Part shown: one piece after another, positions 8,335 through 16,706 of the stretch
Position numbering within the stretch: the stretch's first letter is position 1
How the letters are laid out: every line of letters starts with the position of its first letter
Source of the DNA: Neorhizobium galegae
GTDB taxonomy: Bacteria > Pseudomonadota > Alphaproteobacteria > Rhizobiales > Rhizobiaceae
Length of the DNA stretch: 64,000 nucleotides
NCBI RefSeq assembly: GCF_021391675.1
Contig: NZ_CP090095.1
Location: 1,121,501-1,185,500 of the forward strand
Direction of reading: 5' to 3'
Position numbers and translations under genes: made by a program
The notes under the pieces: generated by a model
Told to the model about the DNA's origin: nothing
Database searches by the model: none
What the model saw: only the letters and a program-made list of their open reading frames with translations

Positions 8335-9858
8335 TCATTCTCCGCGCGGGTAGCGTTTGGATTCCTCGAGATTGTCGAGGTTCATGTGGTTGCGCATGTA
8401 GCGCTCGGATGCTTTCTGCAAGGGCTGGTGGTCCCAGGGGTAATAGGCGCCGTTGCGCAGCGCCTCGTAGACCACCCAGCGCCGCGCCTGGCTTTCGCGC
8501 ACGGCCGCGTCGAAGGCGCCCATGTCCCAGCGCTCCTCGCGCTGGCGCCGGAAGAGAGCGACCACCTCGGCAAAATCGGGATCGTCGGCGAGGTTGTTGA
8601 GTTCTTTGGGATCGCTATCCAGATCGAACAACTGGTCCGGATCGAGCAAACAATGGATATATTTCCACTTGCCCGCGCGGATGGCGACGAGCGGCGCATG
8701 GGAGCCTTCGGCGGCATATTCCATCAGCACCGGGCTCGTGCGGGCAGTCCCCTCCATCATCGGCTTCAGGCTTTCGCCGTCGGTCCAGGGCTTGATCTCG
8801 TCCATGGAAATGCCGGCGAGGTCGCAAAGCGTCGGGGTGACGTCGAGGTTGGAAACCGGCGCCAGATGCAGGGCAGCGGGCACGCCAGGACCTGCGATCA
8901 TCAGCGGCACGCGCGCCGAGCCCTCGAAGAAGTTCATCTTGAACCACAGCCCACGCTCGCCGAGCATGTCGCCATGGTCCGAGCAGAACAGGATGATCGT
9001 GTCGTCGAGCATCCGCGTCCGCGTCAGCGTGTCGATCAGCTCGCCGACCTTCTCGTCGATATAGGAGATGTTGGCGAAATAGGCTCTTCGCGAGCGGCGG
9101 ACATCCTCTTCCGTCACGTCGAAATTCTTGTAGTCGCAGGAAAAAATGATCCGCTTCGAATGCGGGTCCTGGTCTTCGAGCGGGATCGGCCCGACTTCCG
9201 GCAGCAGGTGCTGGCAATCCTCGTAGAGATCCCAGAACTTTTTCCGCGCCACGTAAGGGTCGTGGGGATGGGTGAAGGAGACGGTCAGGGCCCAGGGCCG
9301 CCGCCCGGTGTCGTCCCGCTCGCGGGCAAGATGATAAAGCTTCTGATTGGCGAGGAAGGCGACCTCGTCGTCATATTCCATCTGGTTGGTGATCTCGGCC
9401 ACACCCGCGCCGGTCACCGAGCCGAGATTATGATACCACCAGTCGATCCGCTCGCCGGGCTTGCGATAATCCGGCGTCCAGCCGAAATCGGCCGGATAGA
9501 TGTCGGTGGTCAGCCGATCCTCGAACCCGTGCAGCTGGTCCGGTCCGACGAAATGCATCTTTCCCGAAAGCGCCGTGTAATAGCCCGCGCGGCGCAGGTG
9601 ATGCGCGAAGGTGGGGATCGACGAAACATATTCGGCGGCATTGTCATAAACCCGCGTCCGGCTCGGCAGCTGGCCTGCCATGAACGAGGCACGCGCCGGC
9701 GCACAGAGCGGTGAGGACGTATAGTTGTTGGCGAACCTAGCGCTTCGTGCCGCGAGCGCCTTGAGGTTCGGCGCATGCAGCCACTCCGCCGGTCCGTCGG
9801 GAAACAGCGTCCCGTTCAGCTGGTCGACCATGACGATGAGGATATTGGGTTTGGTCAT
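8335..9858 (-). CDS. betC: Choline sulfatase
   Basis: 507 residues of type I sulfatase. The formylglycine motif C-x-P-x-R is intact as CAPAR (C52), the metal-ligand aspartate follows [12 protein letters not shown] (D12), and the [15 protein letters not shown] block is present downstream. It hydrolyses choline-O-sulfate to choline and sulfate, giving both an osmoprotectant precursor and a sulfur source. It is first in the betC-betB-betA operon, as in Sinorhizobium meliloti. The usual betI repressor gene is not found upstream, where only repeats lie. Confidence 0.92.
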   Translation of the reverse strand: MTKPNILIVMVDQLNGTLFPDGPAEWLHAPNLKALAARSARFANNYTSSPLCAPARASFMAGQLPSRTRVYDNAAEYVSSIPTFAHHLRRAGYYTALSGKMHFVGPDQLHGFEDRLTTDIYPADFGWTPDYRKPGERIDWWYHNLGSVTGAGVAEITNQMEYDDEVAFLANQKLYHLARERDDTGRRPWALTVSFTHPHDPYVARKKFWDLYEDCQHLLPEVGPIPLEDQDPHSKRIIFSCDYKNFDVTEEDVRRSRRAYFANISYIDEKVGELIDTLTRTRMLDDTIILFCSDHGDMLGERGLWFKMNFFEGSARVPLMIAGPGVPAALHLAPVSNLDVTPTLCDLAGISMDEIKPWTDGESLKPMMEGTARTSPVLMEYAAEGSHAPLVAIRAGKWKYIHCLLDPDQLFDLDSDPKELNNLADDPDFAEVVALFRRQREERWDMGAFDAAVRESQARRWVVYEALRNGAYYPWDHQPLQKASERYMRNHMNLDNLEESKRYPRGE

Positions 9859-9940
9859 GGCGTCCTCAAATGTCGACGTGGGCGCCCGAGGCGCGGATTT
9901 TCACGCATGCCGTGGGCAATAGCATGCCGCTCGCTGGGGC

Positions 9941-9971
9941 GTGGATCCTCGGGTCAAGCCCGAGGATGACG
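9941..9971. repeat. Short palindromic repeat (ATCCTCGGG family), copy 1
   Basis: ATCCTCGGG and CCCGAGGAT flank the 5-base loop TCAAG, a perfect 9-bp stem, within the longer shared sequence GTGG...GACG. The same element appears at 10080-10113 in the opposite orientation and as an interrupted half at 16684-16706. It is a small dispersed repeat of the kind common between rhizobial genes. Confidence 0.75.
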
Positions 9972-10049
9972 GAGCGCGTGGGATCGATCGGCGAAATAGG
10001 AAACATCGCAATTCGCTCAGAGGTCTCTTTGGGCATCTGTCGCACCTCC

Positions 10050-10113
10050 CTCTCCGTCGTCATCCTCGGGCCTCTCCGTCGTCATCCTCGGGCTTGACCC
10101 GAGGATCCAGCCG
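10050..10113. repeat. Short palindromic repeat, copy 2, preceded by a 22-bp tandem duplication
   Basis: A 22-base unit beginning CTCTCCGTCGTC occurs twice in perfect tandem (10050-10071 and 10072-10093). The second unit runs into a complete ATCCTCGGG/CCCGAGGAT palindrome with loop CTTGA. The first unit is therefore an abortive half-element, probably made by slippage. Confidence 0.75.
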
Positions 10114-10307
10114 CGTGCACTGCTGCGGATGGGCCACGATACTTCACCACCTGCAATGCCGCCTTCGGGGAGGATGCTCGTTACGCTTCGTCTCTTGGCT
10201 GTCACCATCTCAATCGTGCCTTAGATTCCCTCAGTGAAATGAGTTATTTTTGATCCTCTCGCCAATCAAGAAGTGATTGCGAACCTTACTGTCGCAAAAG
10301 CGCGCCA

Positions 10308-10321
10308 TTGACCCGGATCAA
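10308..10321 (+). promoter_or_regulatory. FNR/FixK-like anaerobox upstream of the DUF308 gene
   Basis: TTGAC-CCGG-ATCAA fits the FNR/FixK/FnrN consensus TTGAY-N4-RTCAA. A class II activator site centred here (about 10314.5) predicts a transcription start near 10356, with TTAGGT (10343-10348) as a possible -10 element, 27 bases before the ATG. The site implies low-oxygen activation of the DUF308 gene; this is inference from consensus match only. Confidence 0.55.
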
Positions 10322-10382
10322 GCCCGCTCCACATCCTATCCGTTAGGTTCGGGTGAGGTTTTGGCAAAAAAAGGGGTTGGCC

Positions 10383-10931
10383 ATGACGTTCGGTCTGGAT
10401 GCGCCGTCGGTTTCGACGGTCCGTGACAAGTGGGGCTGGTTTCTCGCCCTTGGAATTCTGCTGCTCGTCTTCGGTTTCATCGCGCTCGCCAATCTCTTCG
10501 TGGCGACCGTCGCGTCGGTCTTCTACATCGGCATGATGATGCTGGTCGGCGGCGTCGCCTATCTCGTCCATGCCTTCCAGGTGAAGGGCTGGGACCATAT
10601 CCTGTTCTGGGCGGCGAGCGGCATCCTTTACACCATCGCCGGCCTGCTCGCCTTCTGGAATCCGGCGCTGACCGCCGTCATCGTCACCTTCTTCATGGCG
10701 GTGGCGCTGATCGTCGCGGGCATGTTCCGCATCTGGGTCGGCTTCAGGATGCGGCCGATGCGCGGGTCCGGCTGGGTGATTTTCGGCGGCGTCATAACCG
10801 CGCTTGCGGGCCTCGTCATCGCGCTCGGCTGGCCGGTCAACAGCCTGTGGATCCTCGGCCTGTTCCTGGCGATCGACCTGACGATGCAGGGCTGGGCATT
10901 GATCGCGGTTGCGCTTGCGGCCAAGGCCTGA
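10383..10931 (+). CDS. HdeD family (DUF308) inner-membrane protein
   Basis: 182 residues with about six membrane helices arranged as repeated helix pairs (GWFLALGILLLVFGFIAL, VFYIGMMMLVGGVAYLVHAF, ILFWAASGILYTIAGLLAF and so on). The ATG at MTFGLDAPS is chosen over an in-frame ATG ten codons upstream because AAAAAAAGGGG sits just before it. HdeD is an acid-stress membrane protein of enterobacteria; the rhizobial relatives are not characterised. The anaerobox upstream suggests oxygen-regulated expression. It appears to be a single-gene unit. Confidence 0.85.
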   Translation: MTFGLDAPSVSTVRDKWGWFLALGILLLVFGFIALANLFVATVASVFYIGMMMLVGGVAYLVHAFQVKGWDHILFWAASGILYTIAGLLAFWNPALTAVIVTFFMAVALIVAGMFRIWVGFRMRPMRGSGWVIFGGVITALAGLVIALGWPVNSLWILGLFLAIDLTMQGWALIAVALAAKA

Positions 10932-11105
10932 AGCACGTCAAAGTTGCCGCTAAGTCTCTCAAATATTGTCTAAAAATGCCTTTTCTCGTCACAAAACTTT
11001 CATCCAACCTTCATGTTCGGGAAAGGTATTTTTGACCAATTTCCAGGAACCTGACATTCGTGTTTTAGGCGTATTTTAGGCCATTGCGCAGTGGAGTAGT
11101 GAGTA

Positions 11106-12911
11106 ATGTCGTCTGCGGCCATCTTGGAACCGGGCGTTTTCCGTCGGTATGCCAGCGATCAGCTTGTCACCCTGGCAAAATTGGTTTTGGAAAATGCCTT
11201 CCAGCCGATCGTCGAAGTCGGCACCGGCTCTGTTTTCGGCTATGAATCGCTGCTGCGCGGCCAGGAACGGATCGGTTTCTCCTCACCGCTCGAACTGCTC
11301 GATGAGGCCCAGGAGACCGGCCAGCTTCTGGCACTCGAACAGATGATGGCAACCCGGGCGCTGGCGAAATTCGCCAGCCTGCCGGATTTCTCGTCCCAGA
11401 CGCTGTTTCTCAATCTCGATGTCCGGCTGATCCGTCACGGCAAACATTTCCTCGAAAAAGTCGTGCAGCACCTGCGCAAGGCGAATATCGCGCCGTCTTC
11501 CGTCTGCTTCGAGTTCTCCGAGCGTTTTGACAATACCAGCGTGCCGGAATTCGCTGATCTGGTCACCCAGATGCGGAAGGAAGGCTTCAAGCTGGCGATC
11601 GACGATTTCGGCGTCGGCCATGGCGAAATGAAACTGCTCTGCGACTATCCGGTCGATTATCTGAAGATCGACCGCCATTTCATCGCCGGCATCGACAAGA
11701 ACCCGCGCAAGCGCCACCTCGTCAAGAACATCGTCAGCATCGCCCACGTGCTCGGCATCCGTGTCATTGCCGAAGGCATCGAGACGGAAGCGGAATTTCT
11801 CGTCTGCCGCGAATATGGCGTCGATCTCGTCCAGGGCTGGTTCATTGCCCGGCCGACGACATTCGTGTCCGAACTGCAGCCGTCCTTCCCCTATCTCGCC
11901 GATATCGGTCGTATCCGTCGCTCCAGTCAGTCGCTCGACGAGATCCTCATCCGCAAGCAGATCGAACACCTGCCGACCGTCTATGAGAACCAGAGCATCG
12001 ACAGCGTCTTCGACCTGTTCCGCCGTAATCCGCGCCAGGCCTTCTTCCCGGTGCTGAATGCCAATGGCGAGCCGCGCGGTGTCATCAACGAATACCATCT
12101 CAAGGAATATATCTATCAGCCCTTCGGCCGCGATCTCCTGAAGAACAAGGTCTACGAGCGTTCGATCTCGCATTTCGTCGATCGCGCCCCGATCGTCGGG
12201 CTGGACGCGGAAGCAGAAGAATTGATGCGGCTGTTCGCCAATATGGAAAACAGCGCCTGCGTCATCCTCACCGAAAACATGCGCTATGCCGGCGTCGTGT
12301 CGGCGGCCTCGCTGATCAAGGTCATCAACGAAAAGCAGTTGAAGATCGCCCAGGACCAGAACCCGCTGACCGGCCTGCCGGGCAATCGCGCCATTCGCGA
12401 TTTCATGCAGGAAACCGGCCGCGACGACGACGAGCCCCGCTTCTTCTGTTACTGCGATTTCGACAACTTCAAGCCGTTCAACGACCACTACGGTTTCCAG
12501 ATGGGCGACCATGCGATCTCGCTGTTTGCCGCCCTGGTGAAGCGTTATTTCTTCTCCGAAGGCGATTTCCTCGGCCATGTCGGCGGCGACGATTTCTTCA
12601 TCGGCGTGTGCGACTGGACCCGCGAGGAACTCAATGAAATCCTCGGGCGCCTGCTCTCCGATTTTCATGACGACGTCGTCGAACTCTATTCCCCGGAAGA
12701 GCGTGCCGCCGGCAGGATCCGCGGTCACGACCGCTCCGGCGCGGAGCGGGACTTCCCGCTGCTGCGCTGCTCGATCGGCGTGCTCGAGCTGCCCCAGGGC
12801 CTGCTGCTCGACGATGTCGGCCGCATCGGTTCGGAGATCGCGGCCGTCAAGGCGCAGGCCAAGGAAAGCGATGGCGGTCTCGTTTTCGCGAGTTTCGGCG
12901 AGACAAAATGA
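11106..12911 (+). CDS. EAL - CBS pair - GGDEF protein (c-di-GMP turnover or sensing)
   Basis: 601 residues with unusual domain order: EAL first (about 25-255), a CBS-like pair (about 280-410), then GGDEF (about 420-595). The EAL domain keeps the catalytic set N103, E136, D166-D167, K187, E223 and Q243, although the signature reads ESL (47-49). The GGDEF domain reads GGDDF (493-497) and lacks an RxxD inhibitory site (SEGD at that position). A working phosphodiesterase with a weak or regulatory cyclase half is likely, with the CBS pair possibly sensing a nucleotide. No membrane segment is seen, so it is cytosolic. It is a single gene with a short GC hairpin after its stop. Confidence 0.85.
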   Translation: MSSAAILEPGVFRRYASDQLVTLAKLVLENAFQPIVEVGTGSVFGYESLLRGQERIGFSSPLELLDEAQETGQLLALEQMMATRALAKFASLPDFSSQTLFLNLDVRLIRHGKHFLEKVVQHLRKANIAPSSVCFEFSERFDNTSVPEFADLVTQMRKEGFKLAIDDFGVGHGEMKLLCDYPVDYLKIDRHFIAGIDKNPRKRHLVKNIVSIAHVLGIRVIAEGIETEAEFLVCREYGVDLVQGWFIARPTTFVSELQPSFPYLADIGRIRRSSQSLDEILIRKQIEHLPTVYENQSIDSVFDLFRRNPRQAFFPVLNANGEPRGVINEYHLKEYIYQPFGRDLLKNKVYERSISHFVDRAPIVGLDAEAEELMRLFANMENSACVILTENMRYAGVVSAASLIKVINEKQLKIAQDQNPLTGLPGNRAIRDFMQETGRDDDEPRFFCYCDFDNFKPFNDHYGFQMGDHAISLFAALVKRYFFSEGDFLGHVGGDDFFIGVCDWTREELNEILGRLLSDFHDDVVELYSPEERAAGRIRGHDRSGAERDFPLLRCSIGVLELPQGLLLDDVGRIGSEIAAVKAQAKESDGGLVFASFGETK

Positions 12912-12914
12912 CCT

Positions 12915-12933
12915 AGGCGGCGGAACGCCGCCT
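12915..12933 (+). terminator. Possible terminator hairpin after the EAL/GGDEF gene
   Basis: AGGCGG and CCGCCT pair around CGGAACG directly after the stop codon. There is no long T-run (TTCCTATC follows), so it may be a weak terminator or only a stabilising hairpin. Confidence 0.35.
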
Positions 12934-13013
12934 TCCTATCGCGAGACGACTGTCCTAAGTCAGTGCCCGACGCCGGCCGTAAGTCGATGGCTGGTTCTGA
13001 GAGGAGTCCTTCC

Positions 13014-14015
13014 ATGCCGCTTCCCACCGAAATGCGTTTCGTCGATCTGCCGTCCTTCGGAGAGCCGGAGGTGATGACTATCGCCACGGGGCCGCTGCCG
13101 GCGGTGCGGCCGGGCGAAATCCTGGTCCGGGTGGAGGCGGCGGGCATCAATCGCCCGGACGTGCAGCAGCGCAAGGGCGCCTATCCGCCGCCGAAGGACG
13201 CGAGCCCGATCCTCGGCCTGGAAATATCCGGCGAAGTCGTAGCGCTTGGCGAGGATGTCAGCGAATTCAAGCTCGGCGACAAGGTCTGCGGGCTCGCAAA
13301 CGGCGGCGGTTACGCGGAATATTGCGCCGTACCGGCGGGCCAGGCGCTGCCATGGCCTAAGGGTTTTGACGCGGTCAAGGCCGCGGCGCTGCCGGAAACC
13401 TTCTTCACCGTCTGGGCCAATCTGTTCCAGATGGCGGGCCTGACCGAAGGCGAGAGCGTGCTGATCCACGGAGGCACCAGCGGCATCGGCACGACTGCCA
13501 TCCAGCTCGCCAAGGCGTTCGGCGCGACGGTCTACGCGACTGCCGGCTCCAGGGAAAAATGCGAGGCCTGCGAAAAGCTCGGCGCCATGAGAGGCATCGA
13601 CTACAAAACCGAGGATTTTGCCGAAGTCATCAAGGACTTCACCGCCGGCAAGGGCGTCGACGTCGTGCTCGACATGATCGGCGCTGCCTATCTCGAAAAG
13701 AACCTCTCGGTTCTCGCCAAGGACGGCTGCCTCTCGATCATCGCCTTCCTCGGCGGCAACATTGCCGAAAAGGTCAATTTGTCACCGATCATGGTGAAGC
13801 GCCTGACTGTCACCGGCTCGACCATGCGCCCGCGCACGCCAGACGAAAAACGCGCCATCCGCGACGATCTTTTGGCCCAGGTCTGGCCGCTCCTGGAGGA
13901 CGGAACGGTCGCCCCGGTCATCCACTCGGTGCTGCCCTTCGCAGAGGTCGTCGAGGCCCACAAACTGATGGAAACCAGCAGTCATATCGGCAAGATCGTC
14001 GTGACGCTGAGCTGA
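13014..14015 (+). CDS. NADPH:quinone oxidoreductase, PIG3/zinc-free MDR family
   Basis: 333 residues. The ATG of MPLPTEMRF is chosen because GAGAGGAG precedes it; an in-frame extension of 17 codons has no such site. A GroES-like N-terminal half (residues 5-115, with [14 protein letters not shown] and GYAEY) is followed by a Rossmann domain with [15 protein letters not shown] (152-166), typical of the zinc-free PIG3/QOR group. No structural or catalytic zinc cysteines are present. It reduces quinones or alpha,beta-unsaturated carbonyls with NADPH in the cytosol, a detoxification role consistent with nearby genes. Confidence 0.88.
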   Translation: MPLPTEMRFVDLPSFGEPEVMTIATGPLPAVRPGEILVRVEAAGINRPDVQQRKGAYPPPKDASPILGLEISGEVVALGEDVSEFKLGDKVCGLANGGGYAEYCAVPAGQALPWPKGFDAVKAAALPETFFTVWANLFQMAGLTEGESVLIHGGTSGIGTTAIQLAKAFGATVYATAGSREKCEACEKLGAMRGIDYKTEDFAEVIKDFTAGKGVDVVLDMIGAAYLEKNLSVLAKDGCLSIIAFLGGNIAEKVNLSPIMVKRLTVTGSTMRPRTPDEKRAIRDDLLAQVWPLLEDGTVAPVIHSVLPFAEVVEAHKLMETSSHIGKIVVTLS

Positions 14016-14110
14016 AGGGGGGAATCTGCCTCGATCGAAGTTGGCGAATTCTAGGGACGGAAGGTCGCCTTCGCAACTCAATTAAATACGCAATCGTTTA
14101 TATAACGTGG

Positions 14111-14139
14111 CTTGCAGACTCAGGCTTTGGCCCCTACCT
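14111..14139 (+). promoter_or_regulatory. Sigma-70-type promoter of a small transcript
   Basis: CTTGCA (14111-14116) and CTACCT (14134-14139) are exactly 17 bases apart and resemble the rhizobial housekeeping consensus CTTGAC / CTATAT. The predicted start near 14146 gives a transcript of about 200 bases ending at the terminator at 14317. Confidence 0.5.
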
Positions 14140-14177
14140 TTTAATCATCGTCAACGTAGTGAAAGGAAGGTGGTCCA

Positions 14178-14252
14178 ATGTCTAGTGAGATTTCGGTCTG
14201 TGTAACGGGCAATGGAAAGGTGGCGGTTTTGACGGGGCAACCCTCGGCTTAA
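14178..14252 (+). CDS. Possible 24-residue small protein
   Basis: ATG to TAA encodes MSSEISVCVTGNGKVAVLTG followed by [12 protein letters not shown] lies 7-8 bases upstream, a good ribosome-binding site, and the ORF sits inside a predicted short transcript with its own promoter and terminator. The residues suggest a beta hairpin (ISVCVTGNGKVAVLTG) rather than a membrane helix. No homologue is recognised, and the ORF is too short for coding statistics to help. Conservation of the peptide in related genomes would decide. Confidence 0.35.
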   Translation: MSSEISVCVTGNGKVAVLTGQPSA

Positions 14253-14316
14253 ACCTCATCTTCCTTCGGGCCGCTGCGAAGCGCCCCGGGTTCGTTCAAC
14301 CGGACCAAACTCATGG

Positions 14317-14345
14317 AAGGGTCGCCTCGAGCGGCCCTTTTCCAT
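14317..14345 (+). terminator. Rho-independent terminator of the small transcript
   Basis: AAGGGTCGC (14317-14325) pairs with GCGGCCCTT (14331-14339) through a 5-base loop, with one G-U pair, followed by TTTTCC. It is the strongest terminator in this part of the window. Confidence 0.75.
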
Positions 14346-14567
14346 TTTATGGCCCTTTTCATTTCAGCGGCTTTTGTTCAACGTCGGCTGTTCTTCATTT
14401 TTCATGATTTCTAAGATGAGAAAGACTCATGCGCCTCTCGCATAGGTGGCCTGCTAAGTGGGCGCTTTCAGTGCACGTTTGATGAGCTTATATAAGGGGC
14501 ATCGAAGCAAACGAGAGCGCCAAGGACTGGCAGCTGGCTTCGAAAATCCCAGGAAAGGGGAACCATC

Positions 14568-14714
14568 ATGAACGTCGCACGCACTCTCAACAATTGGCGC
14601 AAGTATCGTCAGACGGTTGCCGAACTGGGCCGTATGACACCGCGCGAACTCAGCGATCTCGGCATCGCCCAAGGCGATATCCGCCGGGTTGCGCGTCAGG
14701 CCGTCGGCTTCTGA
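14568..14714 (+). CDS. Small DUF1127 (YjiS-like) protein
   Basis: 48 residues, arginine-rich, with the DUF1127 core: NNWRKYRQTVAELGRM, then TPRELSDLGIAQGDIRRVAR. AGGAAAGGGG precedes the ATG, and a strong terminator follows the stop by about 27 bases, so this is an independent gene. DUF1127 proteins are numerous in Rhizobiaceae; some affect phosphate and carbon metabolism and RNA turnover, but the role of this one is unknown. A TTATAT box near 14487 with CTTTCA 17 bases upstream is a possible promoter. Confidence 0.88.
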   Translation: MNVARTLNNWRKYRQTVAELGRMTPRELSDLGIAQGDIRRVARQAVGF

Positions 14715-14741
14715 TCGCCATCTGACATGAAGTTATGTCGA

Positions 14742-14765
14742 ACGCCCGCATCCGCGGGCGTTTTG
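14742..14765 (+). terminator. Rho-independent terminator after the DUF1127 gene
   Basis: ACGCCCGC (14742-14749) pairs with GCGGGCGT (14754-14761) around a 4-base loop and is followed by TTT. It also lies 24 bases past the stop of the convergent DUF3750 gene, so it may serve both. Confidence 0.8.
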
Positions 14766-14787
14766 CATTTTATGCATAGCTGCCATC

Positions 14788-15537
14788 TTAAATCCCGATC
14801 CGTCCGAGCGCCGGCACCTTGATGCCGGGATTGGCGAAATCGAGGCCTGCGACCAAGCCGAGGAAGTGCACCTCAAACCCACTACGCAGGCCGGCCGACA
14901 GGCCGATGAGGCCGCGCACGGTCACATGTACGTCGCGCCAGTCGTCGTCCACATGAATGAATTCGCCGTCCGGCAGATAGTCGCGCCCGACTGCATGCGG
15001 CGGCAGCACGGCGTCGAGCTCCGGCACGGTGCGCAGCACATGGGCGACGAACGTGTTGGAGTTCGGCCCCGGCCAGATCGTGTAGCCGCCCGGCTCCGCA
15101 TAGGGGTAGGCGGCGATCGCGCCCTCGATCTTTGGTATCAGCAGTTCCGCCTTGGAGCCGGTCACCGAGGTGACGAGCTGCGGCGCGTTGGAATACCAGA
15201 AGGCGTCCGGCTCCCGGTGGTTGCGGCGGATCGGATTGCCCCAGCCCACCTTGTCATATCGCGTATAGGTTTTTGCGCCTTTTTCCTTGAAGACGATCCA
15301 GGCATGGCTTGCGACCGCACCCTTCAGGCCTCCCGTCATCGCCGAGAAGACGTAGATTGCCGCTTCGTTGCTTGTCTCGGGTTTCGGCAGGATGCCCGCC
15401 GACGACCAGCGCGCATCGCTCCAGCGCGACGGCCGGTCCTTGATCGCCCACAACCCTGCCGACGCGAAGGTCGGAACCAGGTAAACGATGAAGATAACCA
15501 GAAACAACCGCTTAACCGATTTCATACGGTCCCCCAT
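14788..15537 (-). CDS. DUF3750 protein with N-terminal membrane anchor or signal
   Basis: 249 residues beginning MGDRMKSVKRLFLVIFIVYL, a hydrophobic signal or anchor (about residues 8-28) followed by a conserved exported domain. Recognisable stretches are SHAWIVFKEKGAKTYTRYD, AYPYAEPGGYTIWPGPNSNTF and HAVGRDYLPDG, typical of DUF3750. An alternative ATG four codons in (MKSVKRL, at 15525) also has a G-rich site before it, and the sequence does not decide. The function of DUF3750 is unknown; the pattern H...W...GPNSNTF resembles cysteine-free NlpC-like or papain-fold proteins only weakly. Confidence 0.82.
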   Translation of the reverse strand: MGDRMKSVKRLFLVIFIVYLVPTFASAGLWAIKDRPSRWSDARWSSAGILPKPETSNEAAIYVFSAMTGGLKGAVASHAWIVFKEKGAKTYTRYDKVGWGNPIRRNHREPDAFWYSNAPQLVTSVTGSKAELLIPKIEGAIAAYPYAEPGGYTIWPGPNSNTFVAHVLRTVPELDAVLPPHAVGRDYLPDGEFIHVDDDWRDVHVTVRGLIGLSAGLRSGFEVHFLGLVAGLDFANPGIKVPALGRIGI

Positions 15538-15619
15538 GAAAATCCCGCCGGACTCGTTTAAGAGCCTGTGATATCGCCAGACGATAGGCACATTGAAACC
15601 GGCAATTTCAGGACAGACC

Positions 15620-16627
15620 ATGCAAAACCCCGTTACCGTCGAAGTCACTAGAGGCAACCTGGTCGAAAGCCGCCACCGCGGGCTCGGTGCGGTCGTCGAT
15701 GGTGACGGCAAGGTGCTGTTCTCGTTCGGCGAGGCGGAAGCGCATGTTTTCCCCCGTTCCGCCAGCAAGGCCATGCAGGCGCTGCCGCTCGTTGAAAGCG
15801 GTGCGGCGGATGCCTATGGCTTCGGAAACCGGGAGCTTGCCTTTGCCTGTGCCTCCCATTCCGGCGAGTACGCGCATGTGGCGATGGCCGCCTCGATGCT
15901 GGGCAAGGCCGGACGTGACGACAGCGCGCTCGAATGCGGCGCCCATTGGGCCTCGGAGCAGGCCGTGCTGATCCATCAGGCGCGTACCGTCGAGGCACCG
16001 ACTGCACTTCACAACAATTGCTCCGGCAAACATTCCGGTTTCGTCTGCACCTGCGTGCATACGGGCATGGATGTGAAAGGTTACGGCGGCTACGACCATC
16101 CGCTGCAGGCCGAAATCCGCGGCACGATGGAAACCCTGACCGGCGCCATCATCGGCCACCAGAATTGCGGTACCGACGGCTGCTCGATCCCCACCTATGC
16201 GGTGCCGTTGAAGGGCCTTGCCCACGGGTTCGCCAAGATGGCGACGGGCAACGCCCTCTCGGCCGGCCGCGCCAAGGCTTCGCGCCGGCTGATGGATGCC
16301 TGCATGGCCGAGCCCTTTTATGTCGCCGGCACCAACCGCGCCTGCACCAAGCTGATGGAAATCGCACCCGGCAAGATCTTTGCCAAGACCGGCGCCGAAG
16401 GCGTCTTCGTCGCCGCGCTGCCGGATCAGGGCATTGCCATGGCGGTGAAATGCGAGGACGGCACCACCCGCGCCGCCGAAGCGATGATCTTCGCCCTCAT
16501 CGCCCGTTATTTCGAAAAGGGCGGCGAGGTGCACGCCAAGCTGATGGCGATGGCCAACAAGCCGATGAAGAACTGGAACGGCATCCATGTGGGTGACGTG
16601 AGGGTGACCGACGCGCTGTTTGCGTGA
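15620..16627 (+). CDS. L-asparaginase, ReAV/class 3 (Asparaginase_II family)
   Basis: 335 residues from the ATG preceded by AGGACAG. The catalytic set described for the Rhizobium etli ReAV enzyme is fully present one residue earlier: S47-x-x-K50 (RSASK), S79, C134 and K137 (NNCSGKHSGF), and D186 with C188 (NCGTDGCSIP). These two Ser-Lys tandems and the zinc-binding cysteines distinguish it from E. coli-type asparaginases. It hydrolyses asparagine to aspartate and ammonia in the cytosol. It stands alone, divergent from the DUF3750 gene, so its regulation is not evident. Confidence 0.9.
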   Translation: MQNPVTVEVTRGNLVESRHRGLGAVVDGDGKVLFSFGEAEAHVFPRSASKAMQALPLVESGAADAYGFGNRELAFACASHSGEYAHVAMAASMLGKAGRDDSALECGAHWASEQAVLIHQARTVEAPTALHNNCSGKHSGFVCTCVHTGMDVKGYGGYDHPLQAEIRGTMETLTGAIIGHQNCGTDGCSIPTYAVPLKGLAHGFAKMATGNALSAGRAKASRRLMDACMAEPFYVAGTNRACTKLMEIAPGKIFAKTGAEGVFVAALPDQGIAMAVKCEDGTTRAAEAMIFALIARYFEKGGEVHAKLMAMANKPMKNWNGIHVGDVRVTDALFA

Positions 16628-16683
16628 GATCGACTAGACTGTTTTCGGCGGAAGGCAATTGGAGTGGCCAGCTTCCCCACGCT

Positions 16684-16706
16684 CCGTCATCCTCGGGTCA
16701 AGCCCA
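16684..16706. repeat. Truncated short palindromic repeat interrupted by the IS remnant
   Basis: CCGTCATCCTCGGGTCAAGC is the left half and loop of the ATCCTCGGG palindrome also seen at 9941 and 10080. The right half (CCGAGGATGACG) is missing: sequence switches to the IS remnant at about 16707. The other half is not found beyond the IS either, so the insertion was followed by a deletion. Confidence 0.65.

Larger units (their letters stand above)
9859..10382. other. Gene-free region between betC and the DUF308 gene
   Basis: 524 bases between two divergently transcribed genes with no supported ORF. It holds two palindromic repeats (9941-9971 and 10050-10113), an FNR/FixK-like site (10308-10321), and presumably the betC promoter next to 9858. 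No betI-like regulator gene or relic is visible. The Shine-Dalgarno of the next gene (AAAAGGGG) is close to its ATG. Confidence 0.6.
14146..14345 (+). ncRNA. Candidate small RNA or short mRNA with its own promoter and terminator
   Basis: The segment lies alone between the quinone oxidoreductase and a DUF1127 gene. It is bounded by a good promoter (14111-14139) and a strong rho-independent terminator (14317-14345). It contains a 24-codon ORF (14178-14252) with a Shine-Dalgarno, then about 65 bases of GC-rich foldable sequence before the terminator. It could be a small mRNA, a dual-function sRNA, or a regulatory RNA with an incidental ORF. I do not recognise it as a named rhizobial sRNA family. 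Confidence 0.5.

Noticed and set aside
8263..9714. Long plus-strand frames over betC and betB
   Set aside because: They are shadows of betC and betB, which have full catalytic motifs on the minus strand.
10251..10269. TTGAT...ATCAA at 10251 as a second anaerobox
   Set aside because: The spacer is 10 bases instead of 4, so it does not fit FNR/FixK.
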